A stretch of DNA of 64,000 bases from Taklimakanibacter sp050246735 (GCA_050246735.1 JBFWVM010000001.1:186001-250000); one strand, 5' to 3'; positions 8,256-17,933 are shown, counted from the first letter of the stretch. Program-made: numbers and translations. Notes: generated by a model not told the origin, from the letters alone.

Positions 8256-10250
8256 GAATAACGGCAATTCGTGCACGGCGCGCACCCGGTGCGCGTCATT
8301 GGCCTTGAAAGCGAGCCAGCCCGAGCCGGCCATCTGACGCCCGGCATTGGCTTTGACGATGCGCGGGAGGGACGAATAATCCTCCAGCCAGTAAACGCCG
8401 CCACCCGAGGCCCGCGCCGCCGGGGCCAGCTTGGCATCGGTCGCCACGGGATCGGCGGTCTCCTTCGGATCGGCGCTGCCGATGGCGACGGCCGCGGTGA
8501 GCTTGCCGTCGGCAAGACGGTGGATGCCGGGCTCCGTCACCGGCAGGCTGGCCCGCCAGACACCCGGCATCACCGAGTGGAGAGCGACCTGCCTGGTGGC
8601 GCCGGACGGCAAGGTAACGGTCACCGGATCGGCGGTGTCGGCCATGGTGCGCCGCTCGATCACGATATTGTCCTTGTCCTGCTTTCCGCTCAGATATTCC
8701 TCTTCGAGATCGGGCTCTTTCATCAGCCAATGGGCCAGCCGGCGCAGCAGTTCGGTCTGCGGTCCTCCGCCTTCGAAGCCGCGCGCCCAGAGCCAGCCAT
8801 GGTCGGACAGGAGGAGCGCCAGGCGGCCCTGCTCCTCGCGCGAGAGAACGAGAAGCGGCTTGTCGTCGAGGCCCGACATGACCACCTCGCCCGCTTCGGC
8901 GTCGGCATCGACCAGCCTGAACCAGCGACCCCAATTGGGCGTGGCGGTGTCGCCGCCGGGCAGGCCGCGGGTGACCGGGTGGCGCTGGCCGCGCTCGGTG
9001 ACATGCGGCTTGAATCCGCCTTCCAGGATCTGGCCGCTCGGAACCACCTGCAGGACGGCGTTGAGCGGCGTGTTGTAGAGCCCATCCTCGGCGGCGAAGT
9101 CGGGTCCCGCGGCGATCAGCACCGCTCCGCCCCGCTTCACATAGTCGGCGATATTGGCCAGATACATCATCGGCAGGACGCCGCGCCGCTGATAGCGGTC
9201 GAAGATGATGAGGTCGAACTCGTCGAGCTTCTCGACGAAGAGCTCGCGCGTCGGGAAGGCGATCAGCGACAGTTCCTTGATCGGGGTGCCGTCCTGCTTC
9301 TCGGGCGGGCGCAGGATCGTGAAGTGCACCAGATCGACGGAGGCATCCGCCTTCAGGAGGTTGCGCCAGGTCCGCTCGCCCGGATGCGGCTCGCCCGAAA
9401 CGAGCAACACCCTGAGACGATCACGGATGCCTTCGATGATGGAGATGGCGCGGTTGTTCTGCTCGGTGATTTCGCCGGGCAAGGGATCGGTGATGATCTC
9501 GGTGATGTTCTGGCCGCCGTGATCGACCAGGACGGGAACCGATACGCTTTGGCCCGGCCGAACCTCGACATTGTGCTCCTCGCCGTTGTTGAGGCGAATG
9601 GTGACGCCGATCGGTCCCGGCGTATTGCCGGTTTCCTCGACGCGGAAGCGGATGGTCTGTTCCTTGCCGACGATGCCGAAGCGCGGCGACTGCTCGATGA
9701 CGATGCGGCGGTCGATCTCCTTGCGGCTGCCGGTGATGAGCCCGTGCAGCGGAGCAGTGACGTCGAGCCGCGTCATGTCGGTGGGGACGTCGTGGACCTG
9801 GCCGTCGGTGATGAAGACCGCGCCGGCAAAGCGTTCCGGCGGCACCTCGGACAAAGCTTCGTTGAGCGCGGTGAACAGCCGGGTGCCGTCGCTGTCGGAC
9901 GAGACACTCGACGTGACCGAGACGACGCGAAGCTCGGTATTGCCCAGCCGCGCGACGGCCTGCCTGAGGTCGTCGAGGGCCCGCTCGGTCCGCCGGGTGC
10001 GCTCGCCGAAGGTCTGGCTGCGGCTCTGGTCGACGACGGCGATCGCGATATCGGACAGGCTCTCGCGATCCTCGTTGCGCAGGCTGGGATTGAGGAGCGC
10101 CAGGAGCAGCAGCGCGAGCGCCAGGCTGCGCAGGAGCCAGCCGCGCCCGCGCGTCAGCACCGTAACGACGATGAAGACGAGACCCGCCGCCAGGAGTGCG
10201 GCGAGCAACGGCCAGGCGAACAGGGGCGAAAAGGTGAAATCCCACGTCAT
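8187..10250 (-). CDS. membrane protein with VWA-like and GATase1-like domains
   Basis: A 687-residue protein. Two membrane segments at the N-terminus (residues about 8-30 and 36-55) are followed by AIAVVDQSRSQ, a DxSxS MIDAS-like start of a von Willebrand A-like domain. Then comes a Rossmann-like RVLLVSGEPHPGERTW...FDLIIFDRYQ...YVKRGGAVLIAAGP region resembling class-I glutamine amidotransferase folds without an obvious catalytic cysteine. A last membrane helix ends near the C-terminus. It is the fourth gene of the moxR-DUF58-DUF4159 operon, its start one base after the previous stop. MoxR/VWA systems are thought to act as chaperone-like or envelope-stress modules, but this protein's role is not established. 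Confidence 0.75.
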   Translation of the reverse strand: MTWDFTFSPLFAWPLLAALLAAGLVFIVVTVLTRGRGWLLRSLALALLLLALLNPSLRNEDRESLSDIAIAVVDQSRSQTFGERTRRTERALDDLRQAVARLGNTELRVVSVTSSVSSDSDGTRLFTALNEALSEVPPERFAGAVFITDGQVHDVPTDMTRLDVTAPLHGLITGSRKEIDRRIVIEQSPRFGIVGKEQTIRFRVEETGNTPGPIGVTIRLNNGEEHNVEVRPGQSVSVPVLVDHGGQNITEIITDPLPGEITEQNNRAISIIEGIRDRLRVLLVSGEPHPGERTWRNLLKADASVDLVHFTILRPPEKQDGTPIKELSLIAFPTRELFVEKLDEFDLIIFDRYQRRGVLPMMYLANIADYVKRGGAVLIAAGPDFAAEDGLYNTPLNAVLQVVPSGQILEGGFKPHVTERGQRHPVTRGLPGGDTATPNWGRWFRLVDADAEAGEVVMSGLDDKPLLVLSREEQGRLALLLSDHGWLWARGFEGGGPQTELLRRLAHWLMKEPDLEEEYLSGKQDKDNIVIERRTMADTADPVTVTLPSGATRQVALHSVMPGVWRASLPVTEPGIHRLADGKLTAAVAIGSADPKETADPVATDAKLAPAARASGGGVYWLEDYSSLPRIVKANAGRQMAGSGWLAFKANDAHRVRAVHELPLFSTLGSLGLLLMAFAAMWYREGR

Positions 10251-10251
10251 G

Positions 10252-13047
10252 CTATTGGCCCAGCCTTTCGAGCAGCGCCGGGACATGCACCTGGTCGGCC
10301 TTGTAGTTGCCGGTCAGGGCATACATCACGATGTTGACGCCGGTGCGGTAGGCGAATTCGCGCTGACGGTCGCCGCCCGGCGACACCGCATAAAGCGGCT
10401 GGCCGCGGCCGTCCTGGGCCCAGGCGGCGGCATAGTCGTTGGCGCCGATGATGACCGAGGTCACGCCGTCGGCGTTGCCGGAACTCGCGGGGCCGCCTTC
10501 GCCCGTCTCGACCCACAGCTGACCGCGGTCGTAGCGGCCGGGAAAAGACTGGAGCAGATAGAACGCCTTGGTCAGCACATGGTCGGGAGGGACGGGCTCG
10601 AGCGGCGGGATGTCGAGCTTCTCCACGACGCGGCGCAAAGCGAGCGTCGCCCCCGATACTTCGCCCATCAGGCTGTTGAGATCGGCGCCGTCTTCGCGGG
10701 TGTCGAAGAAGATCGTGCCGCCGTTCTTGATATAGGTGTTGAGCTTGGCGAGAGCGGCAGGCGAGGGCGCCTGGGCATCGGGCACGATCGGCCAGTAGAT
10801 CAGCGGAAAGAAGACGATCTCGTCGCGGTCGAGATCGATGCCGACAGGCTCTCCAGGCTCGACGGACGTGCGCTCGTTCAGCACGTTGCCGAGGCCTGCA
10901 AGACCTTGCCGGCTGACCTCGTCGACCTGCGCATCGCCGGTCTCGACATAGGCGAGGCGCGTCTGCAAAGTGTTGCTCAAGGCGAACTGGTCGGCTGCGG
11001 TGTCCTGGGCGCGGGCCATGTCGGGCGGCAGGGCGGCAAGGACCATGAGAATGGCGACGGAGGCGCCGATCCGCCGTGTCCCGAGCCGTTGCCAGCTGCC
11101 GGCGAGCCACAGGGCGGCGACGCAGTCGATCAGGAAGAGAAGGGCGGCGAGCCCGAAGAGGTAGGGTGTCAGCGGCAGCGCCGGCGCGCGCTCCAGGCCA
11201 CGCAATCGGGCGGCGGCGGGAAGCGCGCCCATGGGCGCGAGATCGCTTTCGCGCAAAGTGAGGTTGATGGCGCGTTCGAGCCCGCCGCGATTGTAGAGGC
11301 CGGCCGGATGCTTCGGGCTGGGCTGCGCGGTGTCGATCTGGCCGGCCGCGATCGGCTGAGCGTCGGGCGAGGGATCGGCGAAATCGCCGGTCCCGGTCAG
11401 GACACGTCGCGGGGTGAAGGCCGCCCGGCTCGTCACCTCGCGGCCGCCCGGCGCCGTGCCGCTTCCGGCGCTCGGGGCGAGATCGAGTATGCGCCGCAAC
11501 ATCTCCACGAACATGCCGGACAGCGGAAGGTTCGACCAGTCGGCGTTGGCGGTGACATGGAAGAGGACGATCATGCCCTTGCCGCGGCGCTCGGCGGTGA
11601 CGAGCGGCGTGCCGTCGGCAAGGCTCGCCCAGACCTTCGGCGTCAGATCGGCGGCGGGCTCGGCCAGCACCTGGCGGTTGACGACCACCGATGTATCGAG
11701 GGCGATGCCGGCGAAAGGAGTGGTGTCGGCGAAAGGCTGGAGTGTCTGCGGCGTCTCCCAGGACAGAGCGCTGCCGAGCGCGCGGCCGCCTTCGCGCAAG
11801 GTTACCGGAATGAGCGGGTCCTGTGCCGCGGCCATGCGCGGACCGGCAAAACGCAGGAGCAGGCCGCCGCGCTCGATCCAGGCGCCGATCATGTCCTGCT
11901 CGTCCTGCGGCAGCACCCCGATGTCGGCGAGCGCGAGCACCGAGAGCCCGGCATCGAGCTGGTTCTTGAGATCGGCCGGCTGCTTGGGCACGGAGATCTC
12001 GGTGTAAGGCTCGAGGGCGCGCGAGACGTAATATAGCGGGGAGAGCAGCGGCTGCGCCGATTCCAGCGTGGTGCCGGCCATCAGGCTCACGGTCTTGCGG
12101 CGCCAGCGGTCGTCGAGAAGATAGATCGAGGCGGCGCTGCGCTCGCCCGCGAGCTCGATGCGCTCGACCTCGTTGCGAAGCTCCAGCGGCAGGTCGATGA
12201 AGCCCTCGGCCTGCCGCGCGTTGGCGGCGAGAGAGAGTGTGGTTTCCGCGAGGCTGCGGCCATTGCCGGCCCGGGCCCGGGCCACGATCTTCCTTTCCCC
12301 CGCCGCGGTCGGCCGCAACACGGAAATCTTCAGGCGACCGCCTTCGATCTGGGGCGCGGCAAGGACCAGCGGCAGGCCGGCGGCCGGCGCGGCAATCACC
12401 TCGAGGCTCGCGCGGCCGCCGGCGAGCCCCAGCAGCCCTTGTGCGAATGCGCCTGCCGAGCCGTGATCCAGACCGTCCGAGAGCCATACGATGCTGAGTC
12501 CCGTGCTGTCCCGATAGGCCTGCCTGAGACGCTCGAGGAGGTCCAAACGGTCGGGCTGAAGCGCCTTGGGCTCGAGCGCGGTGATCCGGCTCAAGGCGTC
12601 GGCGGCGGTCTGCGGCGCCAGGTCGGCAGGACGGCTGCGGGGAGCGGTCGAGGCGACGGCGACCGGCACGCCGGCCTGCTGGGCCGATGCCGTCAGATCC
12701 TGCAGGACGGCGAGGCGGGTGTCCCAGTCCTTGGCCGCCGCCCAGCTGTCGTCGACCACGACCAGCAACGGATTGCCGGCGAGGCGCGGCGCGTCGTTCG
12801 GCGACAGGAAGGGGTGAGCGACGGCGAGTATCAGCAAGGCCGCAAGCGCCAGACGCAGCAGCATGAGCCACCAGGGCGTCTTGTCCGGCTGCTCCTCACG
12901 CGGGACGAGATCGAGCAGCAGCCTGAATGGCGGAAAGCGGACATGCTGCGGCTTGGGCGGCGTGAAGCGCAAGAGCCACCAGATGACCGGCAAGGCCAGC
13001 AACCCGGCGAGGGCCCATGGCGTGAGGAAGGTGAGCCCTTGGAGCAT
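10252..13047 (-). CDS. DUF4159 protein with BatA-like N-terminus
   Basis: A 931-residue membrane protein. The N-terminus (FLTPWALAGLLALPVIWWLLRF...PQHVRFPPFRLL) is the BatA/aerotolerance-type N-terminal domain with two membrane segments. A VWA-like region with a degenerate MIDAS (VVVDDSWAAA) follows, then further membrane segments near residues 600-650. The C-terminal DUF4159 region contains GGTIFFDTRED, TKAFYLLQSFPGRY and GVNIVMYALTGNYKADQVH. ATG 13047 is chosen because the BatA domain begins there and it overlaps the DUF58 stop by one base; the frame is open much further upstream. It is probably a large inner-membrane scaffold partnered with MoxR and DUF58. Confidence 0.82.
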   Translation of the reverse strand: MLQGLTFLTPWALAGLLALPVIWWLLRFTPPKPQHVRFPPFRLLLDLVPREEQPDKTPWWLMLLRLALAALLILAVAHPFLSPNDAPRLAGNPLLVVVDDSWAAAKDWDTRLAVLQDLTASAQQAGVPVAVASTAPRSRPADLAPQTAADALSRITALEPKALQPDRLDLLERLRQAYRDSTGLSIVWLSDGLDHGSAGAFAQGLLGLAGGRASLEVIAAPAAGLPLVLAAPQIEGGRLKISVLRPTAAGERKIVARARAGNGRSLAETTLSLAANARQAEGFIDLPLELRNEVERIELAGERSAASIYLLDDRWRRKTVSLMAGTTLESAQPLLSPLYYVSRALEPYTEISVPKQPADLKNQLDAGLSVLALADIGVLPQDEQDMIGAWIERGGLLLRFAGPRMAAAQDPLIPVTLREGGRALGSALSWETPQTLQPFADTTPFAGIALDTSVVVNRQVLAEPAADLTPKVWASLADGTPLVTAERRGKGMIVLFHVTANADWSNLPLSGMFVEMLRRILDLAPSAGSGTAPGGREVTSRAAFTPRRVLTGTGDFADPSPDAQPIAAGQIDTAQPSPKHPAGLYNRGGLERAINLTLRESDLAPMGALPAAARLRGLERAPALPLTPYLFGLAALLFLIDCVAALWLAGSWQRLGTRRIGASVAILMVLAALPPDMARAQDTAADQFALSNTLQTRLAYVETGDAQVDEVSRQGLAGLGNVLNERTSVEPGEPVGIDLDRDEIVFFPLIYWPIVPDAQAPSPAALAKLNTYIKNGGTIFFDTREDGADLNSLMGEVSGATLALRRVVEKLDIPPLEPVPPDHVLTKAFYLLQSFPGRYDRGQLWVETGEGGPASSGNADGVTSVIIGANDYAAAWAQDGRGQPLYAVSPGGDRQREFAYRTGVNIVMYALTGNYKADQVHVPALLERLGQ

Positions 13048-13949
13048 CAGAACGGTCTCGCCCGGCCGACGCGGCTCTTCTCGCCGCCGATCAGCCCATG
13101 CATGGCGTGCAGTATCCTGAGCGGCGGCTCGTCGGTACGATGGACCGCGAAGCTCCAGCCGATGCGGCGGGCGATGTCGCGCACCCGCGCGCGCTGCTCC
13201 TGGAACTTCGCCTGATAGGCCTCGCGCAGGCTTTCCGTCTTGCCGGCGACATAAGCCAGAGGCCCGGCCATCTCCTCGAAGCGGACCCGTCCGGCATAGG
13301 GCAAGGTCTCTTCGGCCGGGTCGCATATCTGCACGACGTGGCCGGCGACGCCATCGGCGGCAATCGCCCCCAGGGAATGGGCGATGCGCTCAGGTTTCTC
13401 GAGGAAATCTCCGAACATCAGCACCGTCGAAAACCTCGGCAGCTTGACCGCCCCCGGCAGGTCGTCGGACACCGGTGCCGCGATCAAGGTCTGCGCCAAT
13501 CGCAGGAGGGCCGGACGTGAATGCGCGGGCACGAGATTCGTTCCTAAAAGCGACACGCGTTCATTGGCGCGGATGGCGAGGCTCGCGACCGCCAGGGCGA
13601 GCAGCTTCGCCCGCTCGCCTTTGGCAACCGAAGCCAGATGCGACTGAAAGGTCATGGAAACGGAAGGCGATGCCCATAGCCACAGGGTATTGGCCGCCTC
13701 CCATTCATTCTCGCGGATGAAGACGCGATCGGAGCGCGCCGAGCGATGCCAGTCGATCTGCTGCACATTGTCGCCGAAGGAGTAGGGGCGGTACTGCCAG
13801 AAAGTCTCGCCCGGACCCGAGCGCTTGCGGCCATGGACGCCGATGATCACGGTCGCGGCGATGCGATGCGCCTCGACCAGCAACGCCGGCAATGCGCTCG
13901 CCAGAGTTTCGGCGCGGTCGTTGAGCGCAAGTGCGGCCCGGTCCTGCAT
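13047..13949 (-). CDS. DUF58 domain protein
   Basis: A 300-residue protein carrying the DUF58 hallmark: VHGRKRSGPGETFWQYRPYS...IDWHRSARSD...FIREN, followed by a VWA-like fold (LWLWASPSVSM). DUF58 proteins are almost always encoded beside a MoxR AAA+ ATPase and are thought to be its partner or adaptor. It starts 9 bases after the moxR stop and overlaps the next gene by one base. No membrane segment is seen, unlike many DUF58 proteins that carry N-terminal helices, so the membrane contribution probably comes from the two downstream proteins. Confidence 0.88.
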   Translation of the reverse strand: MQDRAALALNDRAETLASALPALLVEAHRIAATVIIGVHGRKRSGPGETFWQYRPYSFGDNVQQIDWHRSARSDRVFIRENEWEAANTLWLWASPSVSMTFQSHLASVAKGERAKLLALAVASLAIRANERVSLLGTNLVPAHSRPALLRLAQTLIAAPVSDDLPGAVKLPRFSTVLMFGDFLEKPERIAHSLGAIAADGVAGHVVQICDPAEETLPYAGRVRFEEMAGPLAYVAGKTESLREAYQAKFQEQRARVRDIARRIGWSFAVHRTDEPPLRILHAMHGLIGGEKSRVGRARPF

Positions 13950-13958
13950 TCAGTTCCT

Positions 13959-14957
13959 TCAGCCCAACCGCGACTTCAGGCGGTCGATCACGCTGTCGAT
14001 CGTCTCGCCGTCGGCGCGCGCGCTGAAGGTCAGCGCCATGCGGTGACGGAAAACCGGCCCGACAAGAGCGAGAACGTCGTCGATCGAGGGCGAAAGCCGT
14101 CCGCCGAGCAGGGCCCGGGCCCGGGCGCCGAGCATCAGGGCCTGGCTGGCCCGCGGCGAGGGGCCCCAGCCGATCGTCTTGTTCACGAAGTCGTCGGCGC
14201 CGGTGCCGGGACGCGCGGCGCGCACGACCGCCAGGATGGCGTCTGCGACCTGCTCGCCGACCGGCATCAGCCGGACGAGATGCTGGATCTTCGTCAACTC
14301 GCCGCCCGTGAGGATGGTCGGCGCCTCGTCCTCCTCCGTGCCGGTGGTGGCAAAGAGCATTCGCCGCTCGGCATCGAGTGCCGGATAGGGCACGTCGATC
14401 TCGACCAGGAAGCGGTCGAGCTGCGCTTCCGGCAAGGGATAGGTGCCTTCCTGCTCGATCGGGTTCTGGGTCGCAAGCACATGGAACGGCCGCGGCAGGT
14501 CGTGGCGGACGCCGGCAATGGTGATGTGATGCTCCTGCATGGCCTGCAGCAGAGCGGACTGGGTGCGGGGGCTCGCACGGTTGATCTCGTCCGCCATCAG
14601 AAGCTGGCAGAAGACGGGACCGGGGACGAAGCGGAACTGGCGGCGCCCATGCTCGCTCTCGTCGAGAACTTCCGAGCCCAATATGTCGGCCGGCATGAGG
14701 TCGGGCGTGAACTGGATGCGCTTCTCCTCGAGGCCGAGCACACGGCCGAGGGTCGTGGCGAGCTTGGTCTTGGCGAGGCCAGGCGCGCCTACCAGCAGCC
14801 CATGGCCGCCCGCCAGGATGGCGGTGAGCGACAGGTCGATGACCTCGGACTGTCCGAAGATCACCTTGGCGATGGCCTCGCGCACCTTCTCCAGGCGGCC
14901 GGCCATCTGATCGAGTTCCGAAACGATGTGCTTGTCAGCTTCGTTGATGCTTGCCAT
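13959..14957 (-). CDS. MoxR family AAA+ ATPase
   Basis: A 332-residue MoxR ATPase: Walker A GAPGLAKT (residues 57-64), Walker B LLMADE (119-124), and LATQNPIEQEGTYPLPEAQLDRF, the MoxR signature that includes sensor 1. Start MASINEADK at 14957 is chosen because upstream residues are not family-like; no clear ribosome-binding site is visible. It is the first gene of a four-gene operon (moxR, DUF58, DUF4159, VWA-like membrane protein). These modules are thought to help fold or activate other proteins, often in the envelope, but the client here is unknown. Confidence 0.92.
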   Translation of the reverse strand: MASINEADKHIVSELDQMAGRLEKVREAIAKVIFGQSEVIDLSLTAILAGGHGLLVGAPGLAKTKLATTLGRVLGLEEKRIQFTPDLMPADILGSEVLDESEHGRRQFRFVPGPVFCQLLMADEINRASPRTQSALLQAMQEHHITIAGVRHDLPRPFHVLATQNPIEQEGTYPLPEAQLDRFLVEIDVPYPALDAERRMLFATTGTEEDEAPTILTGGELTKIQHLVRLMPVGEQVADAILAVVRAARPGTGADDFVNKTIGWGPSPRASQALMLGARARALLGGRLSPSIDDVLALVGPVFRHRMALTFSARADGETIDSVIDRLKSRLG

Positions 14958-15059
14958 GGGGGTCACTATAGTTTGGGCCTGGCCGGTTGCGAAACTTAAT
15001 CTGGTGGGCCAAATCCCGATTCCGTTAATGAAATCCTTGTGAACAAGCATGGCCTTATC

Positions 15060-15653
15060 ATGACCAAGCCGGTACGCGATCCGGGCAACCCGCTGGCCGG
15101 GCTCAAGGAGGCGGAAAAGGCTTCCGGAAAGAAGGGCTTGCCGCCCGTCCATCTGTGGAACCCGCCCTTTTGCGGCGATATCGACATGCGCATCGCGCCG
15201 GACGGGCTGTGGTACTATCTGAATTCGCCGATCGGCCGCAAACCGCTGATGAAGCTCTTCGCTTCAGTGCTGCGCCATGACGAGGACGGCAAATACTATC
15301 TCGTCACGCCGGTCGAGAAATGCGGCATCCGCGTCGACGACGCGCCCTTCCTGGCGATCCGCATGAGCGTCGAGGGCAAAGGCCGCGGCCAGGCCATCTC
15401 GTTCGAAACCAACACCGACGACATTGTCACAGTCGACGCTGAGCATCCGATGCGGGTGGCGGTCGAAGAGGGGACGGGCGGGCTCAAGCCCTATGTCCTG
15501 GTGCGCGGCCGCCTCGAAGCCCTCGTCTCGCGGGCACTCTTCTACGACCTGGTGGCGCTCGGCGTCGTCGAGGGCGAATGGTTCGGCGTGTGGTCGGCGG
15601 GCCGGTTCTGGTCGATGCAGCGAGCGGCCGAGATCGGCGCCGTTGCGCAATGA
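15060..15653 (+). CDS. DUF1285 domain protein
   Basis: A protein of about 197 residues with LPPVHLWNPPFCGDIDMRIAPDGLWYYLNSPIGRKPLMKLFASVLR, the DUF1285 opening, then YYLVTPVEKCGIRVDDAPF. No enzymatic motif is visible. It is divergent from the moxR operon and overlaps the downstream NudL gene by 4 bases, a conserved arrangement in Rhizobiales. ATG 15060 is preferred over GTG 15039 because MTKPVRDPG resembles usual starts; the choice is uncertain. The function is unknown. Confidence 0.85.
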   Translation: MTKPVRDPGNPLAGLKEAEKASGKKGLPPVHLWNPPFCGDIDMRIAPDGLWYYLNSPIGRKPLMKLFASVLRHDEDGKYYLVTPVEKCGIRVDDAPFLAIRMSVEGKGRGQAISFETNTDDIVTVDAEHPMRVAVEEGTGGLKPYVLVRGRLEALVSRALFYDLVALGVVEGEWFGVWSAGRFWSMQRAAEIGAVAQ

Positions 15654-16282
15654 CGGATTTCAGGTTCGACGAGGCGGAGTTTCGCCAGAGGGCGGCGACC
15701 CGTCTGCTGCACAGGGCACCGGACAAGGTGGCGCGCAGCGACGACGACCTCAATCCCGACTGGGCGGCGAGCGATCCGCCCGTTCCGCGCCGGGCCGCCG
15801 CTGTCCTCGTCCCGATCGTCGTGCACGAACCCGAGCTCACGGTCCTCCTCACCCAGCGGAGCGACCACCTGGCGAGCCATGCCGGACAGGTCGCCTTTCC
15901 GGGCGGCAAGATCGACCAGGACGACGGGGACGCCCTCGCCGCCGCCCTGCGCGAAGCCAGGGAGGAGACGGGGCTGGATGAGAGCTATATCGAGCCCATA
16001 GGCTTCCTCGACGCCTATCTGACCCGCACCTCTTTCGAGATCGTTCCCGTGGTGGCCCTGGTGCGCCCCGGCTTCGTGCTCATGCCGCACGAAGAGGAGG
16101 TTGCCGCCATATTCGAGGTGCCGCTCCGTTTCCTGATGAGCGGCGAGAACCATGCGCGGCACAGCCGGCAATGGCAGGGCAAGGAGAGATATTATTACGC
16201 CATGCCCTATGGCGAGCGCTATATATGGGGAGCCACGGCCGGCATGATCATGAACCTCTACGACCGCCTCTATCGCGCATGA
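15650..16282 (+). CDS. CoA pyrophosphatase-type Nudix hydrolase
   Basis: A 210-residue protein with LLTQRSDHLASHAGQVAFPGGKID, the NUDL/UPF0035 motif specific to CoA-hydrolysing Nudix enzymes, followed by the Nudix box REAREETGLD. Such enzymes split CoA and its derivatives into phosphopantetheine and 3',5'-ADP. The start ATG overlaps the DUF1285 stop (ATGA) and its own stop overlaps the cca start, so the three genes are translationally coupled. Confidence 0.9.
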   Translation: MTDFRFDEAEFRQRAATRLLHRAPDKVARSDDDLNPDWAASDPPVPRRAAAVLVPIVVHEPELTVLLTQRSDHLASHAGQVAFPGGKIDQDDGDALAAALREAREETGLDESYIEPIGFLDAYLTRTSFEIVPVVALVRPGFVLMPHEEEVAAIFEVPLRFLMSGENHARHSRQWQGKERYYYAMPYGERYIWGATAGMIMNLYDRLYRA

Positions 16283-17508
16283 AGACCCCGCCATCGCTCG
16301 GTTCAGAAAGCTGGCTCAATGACAGGTCGCTGAGGCGCGTGCTCGACGCGCTCGCGGCGGCGGGCGGCGAGGCGCGCGTCGCCGGAGGAGCAGTGCGCAA
16401 CGCGCTGATGGGCGAGCCGGTGAACGATATCGACATCGCCACCACCCTGACGCCGGAGAGGATCATGAAGGCGGGCGAGAAGGCGCGTCTCGGCGTGCAT
16501 CCGACCGGCATCGATCATGGCACGGTAACGCTGGTCGTCGGCGGCAGGCCGTTCGAAGTCACGACCTTGCGTGTCGACGTCGAAACCTTCGGCCGCAAGG
16601 CGCGCGTCGCCTTCACCGACGACTGGGCTGCCGACGCGCTCAGGCGCGACTTCACCATGAACGCACTCTATTGTTCTCCGGATGGAGAAATATACGATCC
16701 TGCGAAGGGTTATGAAGACATCCTGCGAAAGAGAGTCAGGTTTGTCGGATCTCCCGCCGAGCGCATCAGGGAAGACGCCTTGCGCATCCTGCGCTTCTTC
16801 CGGTTTCACGCGCGCTATGGCGCGGGGGCGCCGGACCGTGACGGACTCGCCGCCTGCGTCCGGCACAAGACCCGGCTCAGGACTCTTTCGGGCGAGCGGG
16901 TCCGCCAGGAACTGTTCAAGCTCCTCGAGGCGAGAGGGGGGCCCGACACGATCAGGCTGATGGGCGAACGCCATGTGCTGAAGGTGCTGTTCGCGCCGGC
17001 CGCCGATCTCGGCCTCATCGCCCGGATGGCGAAGACCGACGAGGCGCTCGGACTGAGGCCCGACGCCTTGCTGCGTCTGGCCCTGGTGGCCAAGGATGCC
17101 CTGTCCCTGCGCGAGCGCCTGCGCCTCACCAATGCCGAGACGCGCAGGCTCGAGGCGATCGCCCATCATGCCGGCCCGACCCCCGGCCTGCGCGAGCGCG
17201 AACGCCGGGTGGTGCTCTATCATCTGGGGCAGGAGGCCTGGCGCGATACGGTCCGGCTCGCCTGGGCGCAGTCGAGGGCCGGCGCGGCAAACGGCAAATG
17301 GCGGGACCTCCTGGCCTTCCCCGACCGGTGGCCGGTCCCGCATTTTCCTCTCACCGGCAAGGACCTCATGGCGCGCGGCCTCAGGCCGGGACCGGCCTTC
17401 GGGCGCGAGCTCGGCCGCCTCGAGGACTGGTGGATCGCTTCGGACTTCGCCGCCGACAAGCAGAGCCTCCTGGGCAAGCTCGACATCGGCGACGAGGAAG
17501 AGGGATAG
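16279..17508 (+). CDS. cca: CCA tRNA nucleotidyltransferase
   Basis: A 409-residue class-II nucleotidyltransferase. VAGGAVRNALMGEPVNDIDIAT is the catalytic GG-x-VRN...DxD motif, and DALRRDFTMNALY and EDALRILRFFRFHARYG complete the head and neck. It adds or repairs the 3' CCA end of tRNA. Many Rhizobiales carry this form, sometimes with poly(A)-polymerase-like annotation. It starts within the NudL stop (ATGA). The length is normal and the active-site residues are present. Confidence 0.93.
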   Translation: MKTPPSLGSESWLNDRSLRRVLDALAAAGGEARVAGGAVRNALMGEPVNDIDIATTLTPERIMKAGEKARLGVHPTGIDHGTVTLVVGGRPFEVTTLRVDVETFGRKARVAFTDDWAADALRRDFTMNALYCSPDGEIYDPAKGYEDILRKRVRFVGSPAERIREDALRILRFFRFHARYGAGAPDRDGLAACVRHKTRLRTLSGERVRQELFKLLEARGGPDTIRLMGERHVLKVLFAPAADLGLIARMAKTDEALGLRPDALLRLALVAKDALSLRERLRLTNAETRRLEAIAHHAGPTPGLRERERRVVLYHLGQEAWRDTVRLAWAQSRAGAANGKWRDLLAFPDRWPVPHFPLTGKDLMARGLRPGPAFGRELGRLEDWWIASDFAADKQSLLGKLDIGDEEEG

Positions 17509-17556
17509 CTGGCGCGTCATCCGGAAGCATCAGGCTAAAGACAACGGGAGCAGCGA

Positions 17557-17922
17557 ATGGCAGACATCATCGTCATGAAGACCACGGGCAAATCGGCGCC
17601 CGAGGCCGAAGCGGGGCAGGGAGAGGGCGAGAGCCTCATCAAGGGACCCTACAAGACCAAGACCTGGAATCATTTCACGGGAGAAGACGGGCGTCTTTTC
17701 TCGGGAATCTGGGAATCGACCGCCGGCAAGGTGAAGGTCGACTACAAGGAATGGGAGTTCTGCCATTTCATCGAAGGCAAGGCGGTTCTCACCAACGACA
17801 AGGGGAAGAAATGGACCCTGAAGAAGGGCGACGGCTTCCTCATTCCGCCGGGCTTCAAGGGAACATGGGAGACGGTCGAAAAGGTGAGGAAGCACTATGT
17901 GATCCTCATGCCGAAGCCGTAA
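17557..17922 (+). CDS. small cupin-domain protein (DUF861-like)
   Basis: A 121-residue single-domain cupin. KTWNHFTGEDGRLFSGIWESTAGKVKVDY, then EFCHFIEGKAVLTNDKGKKWTLKKGDGFLIPPGFKGTWETVEKVRKHYVIL, are the two cupin motifs of the DUF861/cupin_3 family, which includes ureidoglycine aminohydrolase-like proteins. The substrate is unknown. GGGAGC lies about 6 bases before the ATG. It stands alone between cca and the coiled-coil/ClpB-like operon; a hairpin after it suggests separate transcription. Confidence 0.82.
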   Translation: MADIIVMKTTGKSAPEAEAGQGEGESLIKGPYKTKTWNHFTGEDGRLFSGIWESTAGKVKVDYKEWEFCHFIEGKAVLTNDKGKKWTLKKGDGFLIPPGFKGTWETVEKVRKHYVILMPKP

Positions 17923-17933
17923 GCGGGGAAGGA

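Noticed and set aside
9571..12036. Very long open frame (821 codons) on the plus strand
   Set aside because: It lies antisense to the two large membrane-protein genes, whose domains are clear. Its composition (rich in R, A, G, H and D) is what GC-rich third positions produce on the opposite strand.
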